Below are positions 22,565 to 34,200 of a stretch of 64,000 bases of DNA, in pieces. This stretch comes from Stomorhina lunata (taxonomy: Eukaryota > Arthropoda > Insecta > Diptera > Rhiniidae): assembly GCA_933228675.1 (NCBI GenBank), contig OW121741.1, positions 18,527,510 to 18,591,509 on the forward strand. Reading direction: 5' to 3'. Made by a program: the position numbers and the translations under genes. Position 1 is the stretch's first letter; each line of letters starts with the position of its first letter. A model generated the notes under the pieces. It was not told where the DNA came from. It searched no databases and saw only the letters and a list, made by a program, of their open reading frames with translations.

Positions 22565-24735
22565 AACTTTTCTTTAGAAATGTCTTCCTATCGTCAACTT
22601 TTCTACAGAAATGTCATCCTATCTTCAACTTTTCTATAGAAATGTCTTCCTATCGTCCACTTTTCTATAAAAATGTCTTCTTATCGACAACTTTTCTATA
22701 GAAATGTCTTCCTATCGCCAACTTTTCTATAGAAATGTCTTCCTATCGCCAACTTTTCTATAGAAATGTCTTCCTATCGTCAACTTTTCTATAGAAATGT
22801 CTTCCTGTCGTCAACTTTTCTATAGAAATGTCTTCCTATCGCCAACTTTTCTATAGAAATGTCTTCCTATCGCCAACTTTTCTACAGAAATGTCTTCCTA
22901 TCGCCGACTTTTCTATAGAAATGTCTTCCTATCGCCAACTTTTCTACAGAAATGTCTTCCTATCGCCGACTTTTCTATAGAAATGTCTTCCTATCGTCAA
23001 TTTTTCTATAGAAATATCTTCCTGTCGTCAACTTTTCTATAGAAATGTCTTCCTATTGTCAACTTTTCTATAGAAATGTCTTGCTATCGTCAACTTTTTT
23101 ATAGAAATGTCTTCCTATCGTCAACTTTTCTATAGAAATGTCTTCCTATCGTCAACTTTTCTATAGAAATGTCTTCCTATCGTCAACTTTTCTATAGAAA
23201 TGTCTTCCTATCGTCAACTTTTCTATAGAAATGTCTTCCTATCATCAACTTTTCTATAGAAATGTCTTCCTATCGTCAACTTTTCTATAGAAATGTCTTC
23301 CTATCGTCAACTTTTCTATAGAAATGTCTTCCTATCGTCAACTTTTCTATAGAAATGTCTTCCTATCGTCAACTTTTCTATAGAAATGTCTTCCTATCGT
23401 CAACTTTTCTATAGAAATGTCTTCCTATCGTCAACTTTTCTATAGAAATTTCTTCCTATCGTCAACTTTTCTATAGAAATGTCTTCCTATCGTCAACTTT
23501 TCTATAGAAATGTCTTCCTATCGTCAACTTTTCTATAGAAAAGTCTTCCTATCGTCAACTTTTCTATAGAAATGTCTTCCTGTCGTCAACTTTTCTATAG
23601 AAATGTCTTCCTATCGTCAACTTTTCTATAGAAATGTCTTCCTATCGTCAACTTTTCTATAGAAATGTCTTCCTATCGTCAACTTTTCTATAGAAATGTC
23701 TTCCTATCGTCAACTTTTCTATAGAAATGTCTTCCTATCGTCAACTTTTCTATAGAAATGTCTTCCTATCGTCAACTTTTCTATAGAAATGTCTTCCTAT
23801 CGTCAACTTTTCTATAGAAATGTCTTCCTATCGTCAACTTTTCTATAGAAATGTCTTCCTATCGTCAACTTTTCTATAGAAATGTCTTCCCATCGTCAAC
23901 TTTTCTATAAAAATGCCTTCCTATCGTCAACTTTTCTATAGAAATGCCTTCCTATCGTCAACTTTTCTATAGAAATGCCTTCCTATCGTCAACTTTTCTA
24001 TAGAAATGTCTTCCTATCGTCAACTTTTCTATAGAAATGACTTCCTATCGTCAACTTTTCTATAGAAATGTCTTCCTATCTTCAACTTTTCTATAGAAAT
24101 GTCTTCCTATCGTCCACTTTTCTATAGAAATGTCTTCCTATCGTCAACTTTTCTATAGAAATGTCTTCCTATCGTCAACTTTTCTATAGAAATGTCTTCC
24201 TATCGTCAACTTTTCTATAGAAATGTCTTCCTATCGTCAACTTTTCTATAGAAATGTCTTCCTATCGTCAACTTTTCTATAGAAATGTCTTCCTATCGTC
24301 AACTTTTCTATAGAAATGTCTTCCTATCGTCAACTTTTCTATAGAAATGTCTTCCTATCGTCAACTTTTCTATAGAAATGTCTTCCTATCGTCAACTTTT
24401 CTATAGAAATGTCTTCCTATCGTCAACTTTTCTATAGAAATGTCTTCCTATCGTCAACTTTTCTATAGAAATGTCTTCCTATCGTCAACTTTTCTATAGA
24501 AATGTCTTCCTATCGTCAACTTTTCTATAGAAATGTCTTCCTATAGTCAACTTTTCTATAGAAATGTCTTCCTATCGTCAACTTTTCTATAGAAATGCCT
24601 TCCTATCGTCAACTTTTCTATAGAAATGTCTTCCTATCGTCAACTTTTCTATAGAAATGTCTTCCTATCGTCAACTTTTCTATAAAAATGTCTTCATATC
24701 GTCAACTTTTTTTTTTTATAGAAATGTCTTCCTGT
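22565..24735 (+). repeat. 31-bp tandem array downstream of RanGAP
   Basis: About 70 copies of a 31-bp unit (GTCTTCCTATCGTCAACTTT then TCTATAGAAAT). Most copies from 23100 to 24660 are nearly identical. The first 15 copies carry shared variants such as TCGCCAAC and TCTACAG, so the left side is older or a separate block. The unit has the same length and the same TTTCTATAGAAA palindrome as the array at 16655-18569 on the other side of RanGAP. Confidence 0.95.
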
Positions 24736-24739
24736 CAAG

Positions 24740-25217
24740 AAATTTTCACGAAATGGAAGTCTTTGCGAAAGAGGATGTTTCATTGAAATTTCTTTTAAAC
24801 AGGGCGTTACATATCATTAAGGGTATTCAATTATTAAAACAACGTGAAAATTTTAATTGTTTGAAATTTTATTTGAAATATTTATTATTTTGTATTAATT
24901 TAATAGTAATTAATTAATTTTTCTAAAACTTTTCTTAGTTTAAACTAAAGATAGTATACAAATTTTTTGTATTCTTATAAATAAAAAAAAATAAAATAAT
25001 ATAATGTGGTTTAGGGTATTCCATAAATTTCAGAAATACTAGGAAGATGTGTGTGAGTTAAATTAAATTATAATAAAAAAAAACTTAAAAAATAAAATTT
25101 TAATAATTCTTTAATCATTTAAAAAATAATAACAAAAATTTTAGGAATTAGTAAATAATTAAATTTTTAAAATTACAAAAATTAAAAACAAACGATTTTC
25201 CGCTCGTACTCGAGTTA
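24740..25217 (-). other. Likely 3' UTR of the 1313-aa protein gene
   Basis: AT-rich DNA directly after the minus-strand stop codon at 25218. TTTATT at 24881-24886 gives AATAAA on the minus strand about 330 bp past the stop and is the best polyadenylation candidate. No other gene was seen. Confidence 0.45.
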
Positions 25218-28200
25218 TCACACAAATGGACCCGCAAAATAGATCTTACGTTTCGTGGGCAAAGGCTTGCCGCCGCTGAGAGATGAATTCTCTATAAATT
25301 TCTCAAAATTAGCTAAATTCTTTTTAATCTTCTTGGCCTTTAGATTGGGATTAATGGCCTCATTTAGCGAGTCCGTATCAATAAACATTTTAGTACTACC
25401 CGTTTCCTCTTCATTAAGTCCCTCCTCTTCAATTTCATTGCTATATTCTTCATCCAGATTATATTCATCAGCTGTCGTTATCAAGCTTTCACCATCTTCC
25501 TTAATATCGGCCAGTAATGAGGGCATACCGGAATTAAGATTTTCATTGACCTTGGGCAAATCGTTTTGAGAATTTTTACCATATTCCGCATCTAGATTAT
25601 ACCAATCGAATTCGGCCTGCAAGGGTAAACTAGTAAGAGATTCCTGTTCATTTGTGTTTGATTTGCCATATAAGTTAGATTTAGGGGTTGTGGGTGTAAT
25701 CGGAGAATTGGGTAGACTTAATCTTTTGTTGATTTCTTGTAAGATATTTGGCATATGTTTACGTTTATACTGTTGCTGATAGTTGGCTGTGGTAATTTGG
25801 GGTCTTAAGGCCACCGCCTCTACTTTGGGAGATTTTAAAGAGTTATTTAGGATACCATTTATAGGTGTCAGATTTAATTTTAAGTTACTACGATCCGGCT
25901 TATTAGTTAAAGTATTAGAATTAAGCTTGGGAGTGCTCGACAAATTCATCAAACTCCTTGTGCTAGCAGGCTCCATTTTGGGTGACATTATCAAATAGTC
26001 ATTTTGTTTTAAAGAAGATTTGGGCGCTATAATGGCTGCTACATTGGGTAACTTTGGTATATCAGCAAAAATCTCTTCTATCTCTTCAGTCTTCTGGGAA
26101 TTAGCCTCCGATACGACGGTGGCCGCATCTAGATCATTTTCCTGTTCCATTACCGATTCTAAATCACGATCTGACAAGGGCACTCTATGAATGTCAGCCC
26201 TAATTTGAACACTAGTAATGCCCACATTAACCTCGGAAATAGAGCAGTAATCCGGCTCCACTAGGACCTCAGAGTTATGGGCCTCTATTAGCTCATCAGG
26301 GGATTCGTCCAATTGTTGCAAAGATTTCTTAAACTTAAGTAAATTAGCTGGTTTTGGTGGCAAGGCTGGTGGCATTTTATTGGTTTTACTTAAAGTCTCT
26401 GTACCGGAGCTACCCGGTTTGGTGGACGAATCCATATCCACATATAAATTCGAAGAATTAAGCTCTGATCCTATAGGCTCATATTCATTACTATAAATAC
26501 TTTCATAGTTAAAGTTTTCCAAACGTTCTGTAGGATTAACCGTCTCCAAGGCCGGAGAATGAGCTATATAATTTGTTGTAATACCCTGATAATTTGAGAT
26601 CATATTTGTATTTTTCAATTCCTCCTCTTCCTCGTCATCCTCAGTTTCATCATTGCGTGGCACATGCACCATACTATTTTTGGTTGAGAAATGTACGCGT
26701 TTACGTGTTAAAGTACCATTTCGAGAGCTGGGTGTAGCACCATCACTGGCCCGGCTATCACTTCTTTGATTGCGCCTATCGCTAAGAGAACTGCGCCTTG
26801 GTAAAGTGGTTGAATTTTTGGGAGTTTGAGATCTTTCTTCGACACCTTCCATACTTTGCTGCAGTAAAATTTGATTGACACATTCTAGTACAGGATTAAC
26901 AGCACCTTGGCCATAAGGCTTAGCACTCATAGAGCCAGGACTCTCCTCCTGATCCGAAGCACTAGCATACCAGTCATCTGTTGAGGTTTCATAGATTTGT
27001 TTGGGAGAAGCTTCCGAGAAAGCCTCCATAGCACGACCTCTAACAATTTTTAATTTACCCTCCACTTCCTCCTCGAAATCTTCATCTTGGGTGGGTGAGA
27101 ATATGCCATCATCTTCCTCCATATTTTGGCTCATCATATCACTGGCCTTACTGGTCGCTGTACTTGTGGTGCTCTTAGAACTTTTTGTACTGGCCCGTGA
27201 GTTGGAACGTGTGATTGAGGTGGAAGTTTCACGGCCACTTAACTCCGAATCACGTTCACTTTCACTCTTAACACCATGCATGCGTTCCATGGTCCTGGCA
27301 TAGTTGCTAAGCTTCTCATAGTTGCTGCTGTTATGAGAATCATCACGATTGCGATAGTCTTCCGAATTGTTGCCGGCTTCTAGGGCGGCATCGTCTATGT
27401 TCATGGCTCGGGAGCGCATGTAGTCACGAAATGTACCCGAGGTTCGTTTGCTGGTATAGCGTACACTGCGTCTGGCTCCGAAAAACGATGATGAGACAGT
27501 ATCATCACTCGAAGAGCCGTGTTCAGTTGTGGGATCATCTGGAAAGAGCAAAGGTAAAGAAATGTTATTTAAGTTTTGGTGAAATATTTTAAGGATAAAA
27601 CAAAAGTATTGGAATCAGAAATTTTCGAGGAAGGAAGGGAAGGAAGAATGATTGGAAAAAAGAGGGAATGGAAGAAGAAAAGGAAGAAGTGATGGATAAA
27701 GGTAAGAAATAAGGATAGAAATGAGGGAAGAATAAGCAAGAAGACGAAGAATTTAGGGAAGGAACAAATAGAGAAAGGAATGAAGGATGCATGGAAGGTT
27801 GGATGAAAGGATTTAGTCTAGGTTGAAAGGAAGTATTGAAGGATGGAAAGAATAAGAGGAAGAAGAAGGAAGAAAAGAAAAGTGTGGAGGATGAAGGGAA
27901 GGACAAAGGAGAAGAATGAAGTAAAGGAATAAGTGTAGAAAAAAGAAGGTAAGGATAAAGGGAAGAAAAAAGGAAAGTAGGGGAGGGAGGAGGGAAGGTA
28001 GTAGGGAAGGAATCAGGGAATGAAGAAGAAAAAGAAGAAGGGAAGAAAGAAGGGGGAGAATGAGCGGAAGGGAAGGAGGAAAGAATTTAGGAAGAATCGA
28101 TGGAAGGAATAATGCATGGATGAACGGATTTAAAGAAGAAAGGATGGAGGAATGAAGCGTTGAGTCAAGGATGAATGGAAAAATGCAAAGAGTATTGGGA

Positions 28201-31200
28201 AAAGGAAGAATTTCCTACCTTCTTTCTTCCCCCAAGTAGAAAAGAAAGAAGGAATAAATGAAGGATGAATGGAAGAATAACGATGGTTGGAAGATTGATG
28301 ATGGAAAGAATTAGAGGTGGAATAAGGGGAGGAACATAGAAGGAAATAAAGAAAAGTAGAACTTAAGTAATAAAGGAGAAGGGACGGAAGAAGGGAAGGA
28401 AGAAGAGAAGGAAAGGAAGTAGGGAAGGAAGAAGGGAAGGCAGAAGGGATGGAAGAAGGGAAGGAAGAAGAGAAGGAAGAAGGGAAGGTATAAGGCAAGG
28501 AAGAAGGAAAGGAAGAAGAAAAAATGAAGGATATGAAGAAGGTAAGGAAGAAGGGGAAAATGGGGAAGAATGGACGGAAGGAATATAGGAAGAATCGATG
28601 AAAGGAAGAATCGACTGCTGAACGGACAGAAAGAATGAAAGATGGATTAAAGCATTGAGTCACTGATGAATGAAGCATGGAAAGAACAATTGGGGGAAAG
28701 GAGAGGGTAGAATGAGCTTAAGAAAAGAAACAAGAAACGAATGAAGGATGTATGAAAGAAAAAGGATGGATTGATGGTTGAAAGAATGGATAGATGCAGG
28801 GAAGTATTAATGGACAGAAGAATGAAAAGAAGAAAGAATGGAAGAAAATATAAAAGGAAGGATAGAAGAAAGGCCGAAATAGAATGGAATAGAGAAGGAA
28901 GAAGATAAGTAAGAATAGAAACGGAATTGGAATGAACAGAGAAAAAAGGATTTACTCTTGAAGACAAGTTGAGAAGTTAAATTAAGAGACAAGTGGCTTC
29001 TAGAACTACAATAAGTATTTCATACTCACCATTATTTCTACTGCCACTCGTATCCTTAAGTGAGCCTGCAATTCCCACTCCTGTTTGTGTGCAGTTGTCT
29101 GTCGCTTCAATGTCATAGAATTGCTTCCGGCAATTGATGCATTGTAAGGCTTCCAAAACTAAACAGTCTTCGAGTAAATCTTCCTTATCGTTATCCTCAT
29201 TATCACCATCCTCAACGACTCCCTCATCCCTTACACTCTCACTAGCCTCCTCCTGCAGTTTGGTTAACTTTTTGCGCAATGCCCTATTCTGTCTAACCAA
29301 GCGACATATTTCTCCATCCTTCTCCTGCAAACGCTGATTAACCGATTTCATATCCGTCTTTAGCTTGGACTCGAAACATAGCAAAGATTTAACCACACAG
29401 GCCAATTCCTCGGTACGCCTACGCTTTTCTTTGGCCAATTCTCGTTGCAAGAACTTATTCTGTTGATCGTAACTCGAAAGCATTTGTAAAAGTTTGCGTC
29501 TTTGAGCTTTTTCATTGGACAGAGGAGTGGAACTGTTTGGCAGTTGAGGTGTTTGTGTGTTGGCGGCAGGTGAAGAAAGCAATTTGTCTAGCGGTGTCTT
29601 TTCTGGTTGTGGAGTCATGGCGCCTTTTTTACGCTCTCTCTTGCTAAGAAAATCCCCCGAGGATGATGTAGACGAACTACTGCGCTGTAGATCGATTACT
29701 TTTAATGAACTCAGAATTGATGATGATAAATTGAGGGTAATAGAGTTATCAGCAACCTGTAAGCGAGAAGAAAACTTTATTAGTTAGGAATTTTAATTGA
29801 TTTTTAATGAAAATTTCTTTCATTGATAAGTTTGTTTTTAGCGTTATCTTTTCCAACTCACTGTAAATGACTTGTTTTTTTCTTTTTTGAGATGTTGTTT
29901 AAAGATATTGATTTCTTTCGTTGAAAATTTTTAAATTCCCACCTTTTACCTCATTGAAGTTTCGTTAATAACTGATTGTTGAATTGTGGGTTGTATAGCT
30001 AGAAGTTATTTGTTTTTTAGCCTTTTGCAAAAATAAATTTTAGAACGAGGGTTTCTAAAGGGGGGTTTCCATGGCTTTTTAGGGGTTTCTTATCTATTTG
30101 TTGGTCGGCTTTTTTTTTAGCTTTTTCAATTCCATTGGTTTTTTTTTAATATAAATTTAGTTTATCGTAGTTTGTTTGGGAGTTAATTTGAAATATACAT
30201 ATGGGGGTTAAAGCTAGACATACAGGCTTCGTGTTCTTACATATGTTGACACTTAATTGATAACATAAGTTATTATATGGTGGGAATATCCATAAGGTTT
30301 GGAAAGGTATAAAGCGATTTGTTTATCAAAGTCTATGGAAGTGGGTGGTAGTTGTTTAGGGGTAAATAAAGATAAAACTTTTAATTGTAACTTATAAAAA
30401 AGTTCAATAAACTTTGGAAGAAGATTTGGAGAGTTGGATAGGTAGTAAATAATATAAACAATTTCGGAAAGGCTTTACAATATCAAACCGATTTCAGAAC
30501 TCAGGCGTTCGATCCGACCCAGATTAGACTTATATTTTTTTTAGGACCAGCACTTAGGGGCCCTATGCTCCATTGGGAGTTAAGGATAACAGAAGAAGAC
30601 TTAGGGGATGGCCCCTACTTATGCTATGCATTGTGTTGGAACTAGGAAAATAGGTTATGGGAGGGTGGTTAGATGGAGTAGTGTTTATGGACATTTGATT
30701 TGAACTTCCCTATATTGGAACTGGCAGGGAAAATTTCTGCGGGAAGTAAATTCCACATACGAACTGTACGGCTAAAGAACGAATTTTCTGTGTAGAGTGT
30801 TGTTCTGTCTACTGGCCAATCGACTACGAAGGGATGAGCTCTAACAGATAGAAGTGTATTGCGTTATAAAAGTCGAGTTTCGGGAACGAGTTCCCTGATT
30901 TCATTAGAACACATTCCAAAGTTGTATCGATAGAACAGTGTGACGGTGCTCCAGTGAATCAATAGAATTGGATACCCTACTGTCACCAATAAGCACCTTC
31001 GCCCTGTCCTGTACTCAGTCGAAAAACCCATGTCGCTTTGTGGATTTTAAGGTGTTTTTTGTATTGGACCAACACTCAGGGGATGACTCCTACGTATGCA
31101 TATGCATTGTGATGGAACTAGGATAAATGGTTGTGGAAGGAGGATAGAGGGAGTAGTGCTTGTGGATATTCGATTTGAACCTTTGTTTGTTTATCATAAT

Positions 31201-34200
31201 TAGAGGGTAAGACTGATGTAGCAAATTAATTCCACATTCATGCTGTGCGGCTAAAGAGCAAATTTTCTTTATAGTGCGTCGTGCGATCCACTGGAAAATC
31301 GGATGAGCCCTTGTTTAGTTGCGTGTGCTACGAATAAATGTACGGGTTTCAGGAACAAGATCCCTAATTTCGTTTTAGCACATGGCATTATAGTAGCGAT
31401 AGAACAGTGAAACGCAACCCACATTACGACGATACTCTAATGAGGCAATAGAGTTGGCTACCTTGCTGTCACCAATAAGCACCTTCGCCCTCTCCTGCAC
31501 TCGGTCGAGAAGCTCCAAAATAGACTTTGAAGCACCGGCCCATACATGAGAGTTGTATTCCATTTTCGTTCGGATAAAGGTGATGTAAATAGTAAGGAGA
31601 TCAGATGAAGTGAATTATCTCTTACACCGTTTTGGAAAGCCGAAACACTTGAATGCTTCTTTCGACACTTGAAAAATATGTTCAGTCCAACGGACAACAC
31701 ATTGAATTCTTATGCACAACATCAAGAGTATCTGATTTCTCGATATTTTCACCACCCATTAATACAGATGAAGTAACATGATCCGCCGTGCGTTTATGCG
31801 TGAGCATAAAACATTGAGTCTTTCGCGCATTAAAATCGACTCTATACGCAGGACCCCATTAATGATTCATTCATGTTTTGCCTCATAGAGTTTGGTCTAT
31901 GATTGAATGAATACGAATGGCAAATATTACTATCATCTGCAAAAGAGTAGATAGGATTGGAAGTTTGAAGTAGAAGGTAGATTATAAAGATAAGAAATAG
32001 AGTAGGAGAAAGAACGGAGCCTTGCGGTACCCCTGAATTTAGCTTGAACTCGTTTGATGAGATCCCATCTACAACAACACTTATAGTGCGATCTCTGAGG
32101 AAGCTCGATATAAATGAAAAGAAGTTATTACCGACACCAAAAGCAATAAGTTTTTATAGAAGTGCTCCTTGCCACACTCCATCAAACGCCTCCAGAGCCA
32201 CAGCTTTACTTTCGCCAAAACGGTGTATTGAATGACACCATTTTTCCGAAAGGAAGGCTAGCAGGTCTCCCGTAGAGCGTCCCCTATGAAATCCATACTG
32301 GCGGTCGCTTAGTAGGTTGTTAGATTCCAGATATTTAACAAGATGGTGGTTTACCATACTCTTCAAAACTTTGGAGAGTGCAGCTTTGATGACCGCTAAA
32401 GTTGCCTGATCTTTAGAAGATCACAAGATTTTGATCGAGAGGTTTTTTAATTATTAATCTTATCTTTTTTAGACTATTATACATAACTGATCACCTAAAT
32501 TTGATTACTGTCCAATTTGCCTGATCATGACAAGCTTTTGATGGAGAGGATCTTTCAATTTTCTATTCTTTGTGAAAAGCTAAAATTATATTAAATTTTT
32601 CCCATTTTTAGATCGTGTCAGTTCTTAGGCTATTACGAGTAAACAAAACCGATCGCTCGAATTTTATGACAGTCCAATTTCACTGATCGTTAGTTCGGCC
32701 GTCTCAAGCTTTTGATCAAGACGATCTTTTTATATTCCATTCTTTTTCCAAAGCATAAACTACTTTCAATTGTTTTACAAATCTAATTGTATTTAAGGTT
32801 TTGAAATCGGTTTTATTACATTGATCAATCGACAATCGTTTTAAAATGCTATCAAATTTCTTATCGATCCGAAAATATTGCTTATCAAATTTTGATTTAT
32901 ATGAGTGGTAATTTGATCAAAATTCGAAAGTGTTTAGCAATAAGAATATTAATTTTAAATAGAGTTATCACTTCAAATTAATTAGTGAAGGTCAAAGTTT
33001 CAATATCAAAAGTTTTGATATGTGTTTTTTTTGGGATATATCGAAAAGTAAAGCAATGGGAATTACCCAACTTCAAAGTGTTAATTCGGAAATAGAGCAA
33101 ATTATGATCTGTAGAAAAATATACTACAACTATCGGTCCGCTTTTATGAGTAATAATTTTGAATGCCACTTTATTGAATCATCGGGGTTATATTCGAGGT
33201 TTAACAACTTTTTGTTCTTTGCAACGAGAGTATCAGTTTAACATACAACATCCTGATGGCCCCTATTCATTCCACCCTTATAACCCCTTTCCATCCCACT
33301 ATTAGCTCATGGAGTCATCCAGCGCTCTGGATGACTCCATCAGCGAAGTCTGAGATTCTACTTGCTTGCTCCAGAAGATTTGTTTGAAATATTGCAAAAG
33401 TCGTTCAGGCTCGAATCATTTGCCACAAACTGTCACCTTTTTTCCGATAAACCAAACATGTCTCGATCGTAGAAGATGGTACGATCAATTCTCGAAACAT
33501 AAAAGGCAACCCTCTTAAAGACAAATTATTTATAGACAAAATTTCTTTATCTTGTTAAAAAGTGCTAGTGTTTTGAGTGAAGCAAACCCTTTCTTTTCTT
33601 ATCTTTTTCAAAAAAAGTTGACATTGAAGTAAAAATTGTGATTTAAAAAGGAACAGTAAATTCGGATTAATTGCCCTCATGTTAAATTAAAATTAAAGCG
33701 TTAGTTTTACTTTCTTTGAAATTCTAGAGATTTTATCCTAATCTTTTATATCACCCTAATTTTTAATAACAAAATTCTATATAAATTTAAAGGGGTTATT
33801 AAGGGAAATTTACTGTAAAATAATTTGTAATTGAATAAATATTTATAGACATAATTTTAATGATAGGAGAGAGAGAAAATCCCATTTTTTCTTATCTTTT
33901 TAAAGACTTGACATTGAAATTTTATTCAAAACTAAATCATGGGCGGCGGCCCGCCGTTTTTAATGGTTCATCTTTTTATATAAGTTTTTTTAGCCCCTCA
34001 CCAATTTTAGTGATAAAAAGTTCTGATATGTCAAGAAATATAACTTTTTGCTACAATTTCCGACCTGTTCCTATGTTAGAAAATATTTTCCAAACTAATT
34101 TTTGGGTATGGGGTTTGAAAACGCTTTAATTTTTATGAATATACAAGAAGAAAATTAATTTTCTTTATATGGAAGGAGCGGACTCCACTGCTCCGTTCCC

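Noticed and set aside
27589..28992. Several Ser/Phe/Pro-rich minus-strand frames of 60-180 aa
   Set aside because: They lie in a spliced intron of near-pure pyrimidine, where stop codons are rare on that strand. Splice sites on both sides and frame continuity of the exons support an intron.
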